A DNA stretch of 14,374 bases from Proteobacteria bacterium UBA6920 (GTDB taxonomy: Bacteria > Pseudomonadota > Gammaproteobacteria > SG8-11), in contig DKAS01000250.1 in the NCBI GenBank assembly GCA_002448875.1, positions 236 through 14,609 of the forward strand, in the 5' to 3' direction. This document shows positions 1 through 7,500 of this stretch, one piece after another; the stretch's first letter is position 1, and every line of letters begins with the position of its first letter. A model generated the notes under the pieces. It saw only the letters and a list, made by a program, of their open reading frames with translations, did not search any database and was not told where the DNA came from. The position numbers and the translations under genes are program-made.

Positions 1-1722
1 CACCGGCGTGGTATCCAGCACGGCGTTGAGCAACTGATTGGATTGACGCAGATTCTCTTCCGCAACCAGATGCTCGGTGACATCGCGGGAATAGGAAAAA
101 ACGCCGATGATATTGTTGTCCGCATCGCGCAGCGGCCCCTTGAAGGACTCGAACACCCGCGGCCGACCGACATCCAGGTTGACGGTTTCTTGCGGCTTAC
201 GCACTGTTTCGCCGGCAAACGCCCGACGGTCGTCATGATGCAGCGCATGCATGGTACGGACGGCGTCCGCGCTGTTGCGCTGCGGCCAGAGTTCGCTGTC
301 GAGCTTGCCAATCATTTCCCTAGGCTGCCGGTCCAGGGCGGCAGCAAAAGCGCGATTCACCATGACGAAGCGGTGGCTCAGGTCCTTGGCGAAAATCCAG
401 TCGGGCGAGGCGTCGATGATGAACTGCAGCAGATCCTTGATCCGCCGGGTCTCCCGCTCCATGGCAACGCGCTGGGTAATATCCTGCCCCACGGCGATCA
501 TATACGACGGATCGTTCTTGCTGTCACGCACCAGGGTATTGGACCACTCAATGAGATGCTGCTCACCGTTCTTGTGCTCCCAATAATTAGTATAAGTTGC
601 GATGCTGCCCGCCGGTTGCCGCGCCAGATCCTCCATCCCCCCCTCGAACGCCTGGCTGCGTATTCTGCCGGCCTCTTCCGGCGGCAAAAATGTGTCCCAG
701 GGAAAGCAGCCTTCGATCTCGGCAAAGGTGTAACCGCTGAGCTTCTCGCTCGCACGGTTGAACTGCCGTATACGACCCTCGCGATCCAGCACCACCAGCA
801 GAATGCCGGCGCTCTGCAACACCGTCTCGGAAAAGCGTTTTTCTCGCTGCAAAGCCTCGGCTATTCTGCCCTGTTCATCCAGCAGCGCAGAAAGGCGCTT
901 AGTCAGCGCACCCAACTCATCCAATGACAGCGCCAGTAAATTTCCCTCCTGGCGCCCCCCATTCGCCAGCAGGGAGCGCAGGGGACGCAGGCTCTGCTGC
1001 AGGCTGCGCCAGGCCATCCAACTACCCAGCGCCGCCACCACGATCAATACCGCCCACAAAACCAGCGCCGGTACCGTCAATTGACTGGCCCGGTTGGCGA
1101 CATAACTCAGCAGCAGGGAATCGATCAGCACTGGCGTCACCAGCCCCAGCAGGACAATACGCAAACCCAGGGGCGAGGCGGACTCCTGCACGCCGCGTGG
1201 CGCCAGGTACAGCCCAAGCTTGTCCAACAGAAAAAAATAGATCGGAAACAAAGTAATCAGTACCGCCGGCAGCAGACCACCGACCGTATAAAAATGTTCC
1301 CGCCAGGTATACGGCGAGCGCAACTGCAAATATTCAAGATTGGCGTCGGCCACCAGGGCGCCGCCTATGCTGTAAACAATCACAAAGCCGGCGATCGACC
1401 AGGGCAGCGTGCGAAACAAAGCCCGGGCCCGGGCTGCCATCTGCGCTGGCGGCGAATCCGGCAGGGCAGTCACGGCCTGCCGCAGGCGGCGGGCGCCGTA
1501 AAACCCCAGCAGGGTGACCAGCAGCATGTACAGCCCACTGAAACTGAAAAAGATCTGGTAAAACTGCGGGAAGGGATAGTAGCCGGCGACCGTCATCAGG
1601 GTGCCACCGACAAATGGCGGTAAGAAACACGCCATGCCGGCTGCGATATAGATCGCGCGACGCAGATCCGGTTCGGACAACGGGTAGGCTTCCAGCGAGG
1701 AAGAATTCAGCTGCACGGGCAT
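1..1722 (-). CDS. Membrane-bound multi-PAS sensor protein (C-terminus beyond the window)
   Basis: Reading the minus strand from ATG 1722 gives 574 uninterrupted codons to base 1, with no stop, so the gene is cut by the window edge. The start is supported by AAGGCGG (1728-1734 on the plus strand) five bases upstream. Residues about 20-240 hold roughly six hydrophobic segments. A HAMP/linker-like stretch of about 240-290 follows, then a PAS domain at about 295-420 ending in the typical 'QDITQR'. A second PAS at about 429-550 starts 'IIDASPDWIFAKD' and ends 'SRDVTEH'. The start of a third PAS ('LLNAVLDTTPV') lies at the edge. PAS arrays of this kind usually feed a histidine kinase or GGDEF/EAL output, but the output domain is not in view. 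It probably senses a signal at or near the inner membrane. It is divergent from the small peptide gene at 2111. I am confident of the PAS-sensor call and ignorant of its ligand and output. Confidence 0.85.
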   Translation of the reverse strand, partial: MPVQLNSSSLEAYPLSEPDLRRAIYIAAGMACFLPPFVGGTLMTVAGYYPFPQFYQIFFSFSGLYMLLVTLLGFYGARRLRQAVTALPDSPPAQMAARARALFRTLPWSIAGFVIVYSIGGALVADANLEYLQLRSPYTWREHFYTVGGLLPAVLITLFPIYFFLLDKLGLYLAPRGVQESASPLGLRIVLLGLVTPVLIDSLLLSYVANRASQLTVPALVLWAVLIVVAALGSWMAWRSLQQSLRPLRSLLANGGRQEGNLLALSLDELGALTKRLSALLDEQGRIAEALQREKRFSETVLQSAGILLVVLDREGRIRQFNRASEKLSGYTFAEIEGCFPWDTFLPPEEAGRIRSQAFEGGMEDLARQPAGSIATYTNYWEHKNGEQHLIEWSNTLVRDSKNDPSYMIAVGQDITQRVAMERETRRIKDLLQFIIDASPDWIFAKDLSHRFVMVNRAFAAALDRQPREMIGKLDSELWPQRNSADAVRTMHALHHDDRRAFAGETVRKPQETVNLDVGRPRVFESFKGPLRDADNNIIGVFSYSRDVTEHLVAEENLRQSNQLLNAVLDTTPV

Positions 1723-1909
1723 AGTTTCCGCCTTAGTCAGTTGGGAATTAAACGAGCACGCACCGGCATCCTGCCCCCCCTGCCAGCACCTTCTTTCCCT
1801 TTTCTACCCCCGCCGGCGTCCACGCTTGGGTGGCAACAGGCAGAGGAAGGCTGACCGGAATCAACGACGTTCCAGCTCCGTTGAACACTATGAACGTGAA
1901 ACCATTCCC

Positions 1910-1938
1910 CTTAAAGAATCTAACGTAATCTATGACAA
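1910..1938 (-). promoter_or_regulatory. Candidate sigma70 promoter for the PAS sensor
   Basis: On the minus strand, TTGTCA (plus 1933-1938) is followed after exactly 17 bases by TTTAAG (plus 1910-1915). This matches the consensus at 5/6 and 4/6 positions with optimal spacing. Transcription would start near 1903, leaving a leader of about 180 nt before the sensor ATG, which is longer than usual. This is pattern matching only. Confidence 0.35.
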
Positions 1939-1977
1939 TTGTTTACAGTTTTGCTCGGTATTATCCCAGCAGTGGAC

Positions 1978-2008
1978 GGAAATCCGCCCAGGCGGTGTGA
2001 AAATTTCC
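1978..2008. promoter_or_regulatory. Nested inverted repeat upstream of the peptide gene
   Basis: GGAAAT (1978-1983) pairs with ATTTCC (2003-2008), enclosing CCGCC (1984-1988), the two-base loop CA, and GGCGG (1991-1995). It could be an operator for a dimeric regulator or, if transcribed, a leader hairpin. No T-tract follows, so it is not an intrinsic terminator. It lies about 100 bp before the start of the 63-residue gene. Confidence 0.4.
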
Positions 2009-2024
2009 CAACCCAGGCTACAGA

Positions 2025-2060
2025 TTGTTCACATCACCAGAAGGGTTATGACGCTACACT
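2025..2060 (+). promoter_or_regulatory. Possible promoter of the 63-residue peptide gene
   Basis: TTGTTC (2025-2030) is followed after 16 bases by TATGAC (2047-2052), and a second -10-like TACACT lies at 2055-2060. Both are imperfect matches. Initiation here would give a leader of about 45-55 nt. This is the best candidate I can find between the inverted repeat and the strong ribosome binding site, but other starts further upstream are possible. Confidence 0.3.
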
Positions 2061-2094
2061 GTTCCCAGCTGCAATCAGAGTCACGGCGCTAAGC

Positions 2095-2102
2095 AAAGGA
2101 GG
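2095..2102 (+). promoter_or_regulatory. Near-perfect ribosome binding site for the peptide gene
   Basis: AAAGGAGG lies 8 bases before ATG 2111. It is the strongest Shine-Dalgarno sequence in the window and the main evidence that this short frame is translated at high rate. Confidence 0.8.
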
Positions 2103-2110
2103 AAAGCACC

Positions 2111-2302
2111 ATGTACCAGGCCAAAGAAGGTGGCGAACCCCAGGTTCCGGTTTGGGGGGGCGAGGAACTGCTGGAAATGTTTACCCTGGGAAACGGCACG
2201 GGATTGAATTCCTTCGCCACGCCCAGCCAGGAGAAAAACAGCAAGGACGAGATGTATGCGGGGTCGGACAACCATTACTACGACAGCGACCTGCCCGCCT
2301 GA
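2111..2302 (+). CDS. Small hypothetical peptide, 63 residues, stand-alone transcription unit
   Basis: I do not recognise this family. The start is fixed by the Shine-Dalgarno at 2095-2102, and the stop is followed 14 bases later by a perfect intrinsic-terminator hairpin. The peptide has no cysteine, no signal peptide and no membrane segment. Its N-terminal half carries a short amphipathic stretch (VPVWGGEELLEMF, residues 12-24), followed by a Gly/Asn/Ser/Thr-rich middle and an acidic, tyrosine-containing end (residues 49-63, including HYYDSD and ending DLPA). It is clearly expressed as a unit of its own, divergent from a PAS sensor and upstream of cmoA, to which it has no evident functional link. 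Its leader-like front and Ser/Asp/Tyr-rich tail would suit a modified-peptide precursor. That idea is inference. It could equally be a small cytoplasmic regulator or adaptor. Confidence 0.75.
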   Translation: MYQAKEGGEPQVPVWGGEELLEMFTLGNGTGLNSFATPSQEKNSKDEMYAGSDNHYYDSDLPA

Positions 2303-2316
2303 GGCTGGCGGAACAG

Positions 2317-2349
2317 GCGCGGTCGCAGCACCGACCGCGCTTTGCTGTT
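2317..2349 (+). terminator. Intrinsic terminator after the peptide gene
   Basis: GCGCGGTCG (2317-2325) and CGACCGCGC (2332-2340) form a perfect 9-bp GC-rich stem with a six-base loop, followed at once by TTTGCTGTT. The T-run is short but the stem is strong. It isolates the peptide gene from cmoA. Confidence 0.75.
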
Positions 2350-2384
2350 CGCTGCGGCGCAGCTGTATTCCCGCAACATCGCGC

Positions 2385-2401
2385 TATAATGCCGCACTAT
2401 G
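2385..2401 (+). promoter_or_regulatory. Consensus -10 box immediately before cmoA
   Basis: A perfect TATAAT (2385-2390) ends 8 bases before the cmoA ATG. The matching -35 region (about 2361-2368) is poor. Initiation 7 bases after the box would fall at about 2397, giving a leaderless or almost leaderless cmoA message. No Shine-Dalgarno is visible before this ATG, which agrees with that reading. Confidence 0.5.
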
Positions 2402-3136
2402 TCCGCCGACCACGAGCAAGACCAGCTGTATGCCACCCCCCGGCCCGAGGTCGGAGATTTCCTGTTTGATGCCACCGTTGCCCGCGTTTTTCCCGACATG
2501 ATCAACCGCTCCGTCCCCGGTTACGGGACGGTCATCGGCCTCAGCGGTATCCTCGCCGCCCGCTACGCGCAGGCGCATTCCACGCTTTATGATCTGGGCT
2601 GCTCCCTGGGGGCGACCACCCTGGCGATGCGCCAGCGGGTGACCGCCGCCGGCTGCCGCATCGTCGCCGTCGACAACTCACCAGCCATGCTGGACCGCTG
2701 CCGCCAGCACATCGCGGCCGACAGCGCGCTGCTGCCGGTGGAACTGCTGTGCGCCGACATCCAGCAGCTGGCGTTGAGCAATGCCAGCGTGATCGTCGTC
2801 AATTTCACCCTGCAATTCGTGCCCCTGGCGCAGCGCCTGCCGTTGCTGCGCCGCCTGCATGCCGCCCTGTTGCCCGGCGGCGCGCTCATCCTGTCGGAAA
2901 AAATAGCGTTTGCCGATGCGGATGAGCAGCAACGGCTGGAAGAATTGCATGTATTATTCAAAAAGGCCAACGGCTACAGCGACCTGGAAATCAGCCAGAA
3001 ACGCACCGCCCTGGAAAACGTTCTGCTGCCCGAAACCCTGGAGCAGCACCAGCTGCGCCTGCGTCAGGCCGGTTTCACCCGCGTCACCCCATGGTTCCAA
3101 TGTCTGAATTTCGCCTCCCTGCTGGCCTTGAAGTAG
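2399..3136 (+). CDS. cmoA: Carboxy-S-adenosyl-L-methionine synthase CmoA
   Basis: CmoA uses S-adenosylmethionine and prephenate to make carboxy-SAM, the donor used by CmoB to build cmo5U at wobble position 34 of tRNAs in the cytoplasm. The 245-residue product is close to the length of the E. coli enzyme (about 247) and collinear with it from the N-terminus. It shows '[12 protein letters not shown]' (31-42), the SAM-binding glycine motif '[15 protein letters not shown]' (64-78), the acidic loop '[11 protein letters not shown]' (91-101), 'NFTLQF' (135-140), and '[13 protein letters not shown]' (190-202). R202 corresponds to the arginine known to bind the donor carboxylate in E. coli CmoA. The ATG start gives the family-typical N-terminus. 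Its 3' end overlaps cmoB by 46 bases, so the pair is an operon. Confidence 0.97.
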   Translation: MSADHEQDQLYATPRPEVGDFLFDATVARVFPDMINRSVPGYGTVIGLSGILAARYAQAHSTLYDLGCSLGATTLAMRQRVTAAGCRIVAVDNSPAMLDRCRQHIAADSALLPVELLCADIQQLALSNASVIVVNFTLQFVPLAQRLPLLRRLHAALLPGGALILSEKIAFADADEQQRLEELHVLFKKANGYSDLEISQKRTALENVLLPETLEQHQLRLRQAGFTRVTPWFQCLNFASLLALK

Positions 3137-4098
3137 TCGACTACCACGGGTTCTTCGCCGACGCGGTCGAATTGCAACCCTGGGCCCAGACCTTCCTGGC
3201 TCTTGCCACCCGCGCCTTCGCTGCCGGTCAGCACGGTGATCTGCCGCGCTGGCTGCAATCCCTGGCAGCGTTGCGCGACCTGCCATCGGGCCGGCTGGCC
3301 GCCGCCCAGGACACGGTCAGCATCGGCAGAGCTGACGATTGCGACACCGCCACCCGCCAGCGTCTGCACGACGCCCTGCGCGCGCTGATGCCGTGGCGCA
3401 AGGGTCCCTACGAGATCTTCGGCATCCCGATCGATACCGAGTGGCGTTCCGACTGGAAGTGGCAACGCTTGCTGCCTCATATCCAGCCGCTGCACGGGCG
3501 CCTGGTGCTGGATGTGGGCTGTGGCAACGGATACCACTGCTGGCGCATGCTGGGCGCCGGCGCGCGCCGGGTGCTGGGCATCGACCCCACGCTGCTGTTT
3601 GCCTGCCAGTTCCACGCCCTGCGCCTGTTGACCGAACCGCAGCCGTTGACGGTGCTGCCCTGCAAGTCCGAACAATTACCGGTAACGGGCGTCTTCGACA
3701 GCGTGTTCTCCATGGGCGTGCTCTACCACCGGCGGGACCCGCTGGAACATTTGCGGGAGCTGAAAAACGCCTTGCGCGGTGACGGTGAACTGGTGCTGGA
3801 ATCCCTGGTCATTGACGGCGACCGCGACGACGTGCTCACGCCGCGGGACCGCTACGCGAAAATGAACAACGTGCGGGCGATCCCCAGCTGCCTGGCGCTG
3901 GAACAGTGGTTGCGGCAGGCCGGGTTCAGCGACATTGCCCTGCGCGACGTTAACCGCACCTCCCTGCAGGAACAGCGGCGCACCGCCTGGATGACATTTG
4001 AATCCCTGGCTGACTTTCTTGATCCGGCCGACACCGGCAGGACCATCGAGGGCTATCCAGCGCCCACCCGCGCCTTGTGGACCGCACGTCGCCCATGA
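3091..4098 (+). CDS. cmoB: tRNA U34 carboxymethyltransferase CmoB
   Basis: CmoB transfers the carboxymethyl group of carboxy-SAM to 5-hydroxyuridine 34 of tRNA, completing the cmo5U pathway with CmoA. Family signatures are clear: '[14 protein letters not shown]' and '[16 protein letters not shown]' in the N-terminal half, the cofactor loop '[20 protein letters not shown]', '[12 protein letters not shown]', '[20 protein letters not shown]', 'LVIDGD', and the C-terminal 'ESLADFLDP' and '[10 protein letters not shown]'. The product is up to 335 residues, compared with 323 in E. coli. The start is uncertain: ATG 3091 and ATG 3100 both lie inside the end of cmoA and neither has a clear Shine-Dalgarno. 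Similarity to E. coli CmoB begins near residue 15 of the longer form. Translation is probably coupled to cmoA. Confidence 0.96.
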   Translation: MVPMSEFRLPAGLEVVDYHGFFADAVELQPWAQTFLALATRAFAAGQHGDLPRWLQSLAALRDLPSGRLAAAQDTVSIGRADDCDTATRQRLHDALRALMPWRKGPYEIFGIPIDTEWRSDWKWQRLLPHIQPLHGRLVLDVGCGNGYHCWRMLGAGARRVLGIDPTLLFACQFHALRLLTEPQPLTVLPCKSEQLPVTGVFDSVFSMGVLYHRRDPLEHLRELKNALRGDGELVLESLVIDGDRDDVLTPRDRYAKMNNVRAIPSCLALEQWLRQAGFSDIALRDVNRTSLQEQRRTAWMTFESLADFLDPADTGRTIEGYPAPTRALWTARRP

Positions 4099-4117
4099 CG
4101 ATGCCCCATTTGGCTAT

Positions 4118-4145
4118 TTGTGATCGGCACAATCATTGCTAATAT
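4118..4145 (+). promoter_or_regulatory. Extended -10 promoter for the 98-residue exported protein
   Basis: TTGTGA (4118-4123), a 16-base spacer and TAATAT (4140-4145) preceded by TG at 4137-4138 form an extended -10 promoter. Initiation near 4152 would give a leader of about 50 nt to ATG 4205. It sits just after cmoB, so the next gene can be transcribed independently of cmoAB. Confidence 0.5.
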
Positions 4146-4204
4146 TTGTAGAAGACGGCGCGCAATCGCCGCTTATTCAATTTCCATGGCCTGAGGACAA
4201 TAAC

Positions 4205-4501
4205 ATGCGGCGCAACGCCATCCTACGCGGCTTCCTGGCCGCGACCCTATTAACCCTCGGCGCCGGCCCGATCGGCGCTGAACCGCTGGAACTGAATGAT
4301 GAAGCCACTCTGGCCTCGCTGCTGGCCGTGGTCAAGGGCAAGAACGTGGAAATCCAATTGGTCTCGGGGGAGAAGCTCACCGGCAACGTCAAGTTCGTCG
4401 GCCAGCACACCCTGCAGCTGGCCCGCCTGCGCTCACGCGAATTCTATGATGCCTACATTCGCCTGGATCAAATCGGCGCCTTTGTCATCAGCAACCAGTA
4501 A
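4205..4501 (+). CDS. Small exported protein with an Sm/Hfq-like beta-barrel segment
   Basis: The 98-residue product starts with a typical signal peptide: basic MRRN, a hydrophobic core, and a probable cleavage after 'GPIGA' (residue 25). ATG 4205 is preferred over an upstream in-frame ATG at 4136 because TGAGGA (4192-4197) precedes it by 7 bases and the signal peptide then starts correctly. Residues about 47-96 read 'NVEIQLVSGEKLTGNVKFVG' followed by 'HTLQLARLR' and 'YIRLDQIGAFVI'. This resembles the Sm1/Sm2 pattern of Hfq-like small beta-barrels (beta strand, G-x-x-L-x-G, strand, then I-x-x-I/V). A periplasmic Sm-like protein would not be expected to act as an RNA chaperone, so the role is unknown. 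It has its own promoter, and its end overlaps the convergent metallopeptidase gene by 14 bp. Confidence 0.7.
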   Translation: MRRNAILRGFLAATLLTLGAGPIGAEPLELNDEATLASLLAVVKGKNVEIQLVSGEKLTGNVKFVGQHTLQLARLRSREFYDAYIRLDQIGAFVISNQ

Positions 4502-7500
4502 ATCGGCGGCGACCGGCAAACCGGCCGCGCACCAGCAGGCAAAGCAGCAAGCACCAGGGTGACAGAGCGCCACCGCCGCCGGACGCGCGCCCGCTGTCAT
4601 TGTCGGCATTGGTCACGCTGATATCCGGCGGATCGACGCCGTTGAACCGCGCATCCCGGCTTTCCACCGGCTCGGTAATGATGCTGTAACCCACATCACC
4701 ATCCTCGTCATTGTCATCCACTCCCCGCACAGTAATCGTCTGTTCCTGATCCCAGGAATTCTGTGTAAAACTGATGGTATCCGGAATGATGCGGCCTTCG
4801 CTGTCATCGGAACTCTGCAGGTGGAGAATGACCCCGGCGGCGGGCGGCTCGGCCAGACGCACGGTAAAGTTGGCCGATCGGCCGAACTCATTGGTGTTCA
4901 GACCGGACAGGGGCGTGATAATAACCATGTCCTGTCCGCCTTCGGTGTTGGTCAGGTTGACGTCCGCCGGATCCAGGCCGTTGTATGCAGTGTCATTGCT
5001 GACCGCCGGCGCGGTGATGATCTGGTAGGCCACGGCGCCGTCCCGTTGCCGGTCGGTCATGCCCATCACCTGCACCGTCTGCGGCGTATCCCAGTTGTCG
5101 GGAGTAAAAATCACGTTTGCCTGCAGCAGCCGTCCTTCGGTCAAATCACTGGAGGACAGGGTAATCTTCACATCCGCCTGCGGCCGGCTGTCGAGCACGA
5201 TGTCAAAGGATGCGATGCCACCTGCTTCGGTGGTAACCAGGCCGCTGGTCGGGGTGATGGTAATGCCCGGCGCGGTGGTCGGCGGCTGGTCCCGCGGGGT
5301 GACGCCGGGATTGACGGTGATCAACACGCTGGCCGGGGCGCTGTTGCGATCGCCGTCGTTGGCCAGGTAGGTGAAGGCATCCGTGCCGACGAAGCCTACG
5401 CCCGGCCGGTAGCTCATGCCCTGGGCGCCGCTGATCAGGCTGCCATGGGAGGGACTGGTCACTGCCTTGAAGGTCAAGGCATCCCCTTCCTTGTCGCTGC
5501 CCGAGAACGGAACCAGCAGCGCCGTATCCTGCATTACGCTCAGGGTCAGATTGTCCGCCACCGGCGGATCGTTCACCGGCGCAATGTCGATGCTGATGGT
5601 GGCCGGGGCGCTGTTGAGCACGCCGTCGCTGGCATTGAAACTGAACTGGTCCTTGCCGGAGAAATCAGCCGCCGGCGTATATACCAGGGCCGGCGGAGTA
5701 CCGGACAAAGTGCCATTCTGCGGCTGGGTCAACACGCTGAAGGTCAAGGGATCACCATTGACGTCAGCGGCGGTCAGCCGCAGGTTCAGGGGCACGTCTT
5801 CGTTGGTGCGCAGAACCTGACTGTCCGCCACCGGTGGGCTGGTCTGGGCAATGGTGATGGTAACCGTGGCTTCGGCGCTGTCGACGCTGCCGTCGTTGGC
5901 CAGATAGCGAAAGCTGTCGCTGCCGGCGAAATTGGTTTCCGGCGTGTAGGTCAAGACCGGCGGCGTGCCGCTGAGCACCCCGTGGCCGGGATTGGCGGTA
6001 ACGCGATAGGTGAGCGTATCACCGTCCACGTCGCTGCCCAGCAATTGCACGCTGGTGGCGGTATTGATCTTGATCCCCTGACTGATAGCCTGCACCACCG
6101 GCGCATCGTTCACCGCCTGCACTGTGAAACTGATGGTTGCCGGCAGGCTGTCGAGCACCCCGTCGCTGACAATGAACTGCATACTGTCGCTGCCATAAAA
6201 ATTGATGCGCGGCTTGTAACTGAGCTGTGGCGGCGTGCCGCTCAAGGTGCCGTTGATCGGCGACTGCGTTACCTTGTACTGCAGGCGGCTGCTGCCGCCG
6301 CTGCCGGTCAGGGTCAGCGCCAGCGTGGCATCTTCCAGCAGACTCAGGGACTGGGCATCGGCCACCGGCACATTGCCGCCGATGACGTTAAGGCTCACGG
6401 TTGCCGGCAAGCTGGTCAGCGCACCGTCATTGACGGTGAACTGCAGACTGTCGGCACCGGTATAAGCGCTGGCCGGCGTGTAGGTCAGGGCCGGCGGCGT
6501 GCCGCTGAGAGTGCCATGAACAGGCTGCACGGTCACGGCGTAGCTCAGGGCGCTGCCTTCCACATCGCTGCCGGTCAGGGTCAGCGGCGCGGCGCGCCCG
6601 GCGGCGACCGCCAGGCTGAAGCTGTCCGCCACCGGTGGATCATTGACCGCGTTGACGACGATGCTCACCTGCGCCGGCTGGCTGTCCAGCGCGCCGTCGC
6701 TGGCCACGAAACTGAAGCGGTCGTTGCCGTTGAAGTTGGCGTTCGGTTGATAAACCAGCGTCGGCGGCGTGCCGCTGAGCGTGCCGTTCACCGGGTTGAC
6801 GGTGATGCGATAAGTCAGCGCACCATTTTCGGGATCGCTGGCCTGCAAGGTAAGGGCCAGGCTCTGGTCCTCGTCCACGGTCAGGCTGGCGGCGCTGGCC
6901 ACCGGCGGCTGGTTGCCGACCGCCACGGCGATGCTGATCGTCGCCGGCTGGCTGTCGAGTACGCCGTCATTGGCGACGAAACTGAACTGATCGGTACCGC
7001 TGAAACCACTGTTGGGGGTATAGGTCAGATTGGGCGCGCTGCCGCTGAGCGTGCCGTTGACCGGTGACGCGGTGATACGGAACGTCAACGGCGAGCCTTC
7101 CACGTCGCTGGCCACCAGCTGCACGCTCAGCGGGGTACCACTGCCGGTACTGAGATTCCTGCTCTCCGCCACGGGCGGATCGTTGACCGCAGCAATGTTG
7201 AGGGTGATGGTCGCCGGCGCGCTGTCAAGCTTGCCGTCGTTGGCTACGAAGCTGAAACTGTCGCTGCCGTTGAAATTCGCCCGCGGATTGTAACTGAGAT
7301 CCGGCGCCACCCCGCTCAGGGTGCCGTTGGCCGGCTGCGTGACCAGGCGATAAGTCAGCGGATCGCCGTCGACGTCAGTGCCGCTCAGGGTCGTGGTCAC
7401 CACGGTGTCCTCGCTGCCACTGAAAGTACGGGCGACCGCCGCTGGCGGATCATTGACCGGGGTCACCTGGATGCTTATGGTCTGCGGCGCGCTGTCGACC

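Larger units (their letters stand above)
1723..2110. other. 388-bp gene-free divergent intergenic region
   Basis: I see no convincing coding frame between the sensor start and the peptide start. The region is more AT-rich than its neighbours in its central part (about 1890-1960). It contains C-rich tracts near 1770-1810, a promoter-like pair facing the sensor, an inverted repeat at 1978-2008 and promoter-like elements facing the peptide gene. It is long for two divergent genes and probably carries regulatory sites or a structured 5' leader. No known riboswitch class was recognised. Confidence 0.5.

Noticed and set aside
43..927. Plus-strand open frame of 294 codons
   Set aside because: It is antisense to the PAS sensor, whose minus-strand frame has clear PAS motifs and a ribosome binding site.
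4136..4204. Upstream ATG extension of the 98-residue protein
   Set aside because: The extended form would bury the signal peptide, lacks a ribosome binding site and begins inside the predicted promoter.
4504..4527. CCGG-CAAA-CCGG hairpin as a terminator
   Set aside because: The stem is interrupted, lies inside the metallopeptidase coding sequence and is not followed by a T-tract on the plus strand.
4821..7067. Long plus-strand open frame of 748 codons
   Set aside because: It lies antisense to the repeat region of the metallopeptidase. The repeats of the coding strand create a periodic open antisense frame with His/Gly/Arg/Ala-rich, family-less composition.
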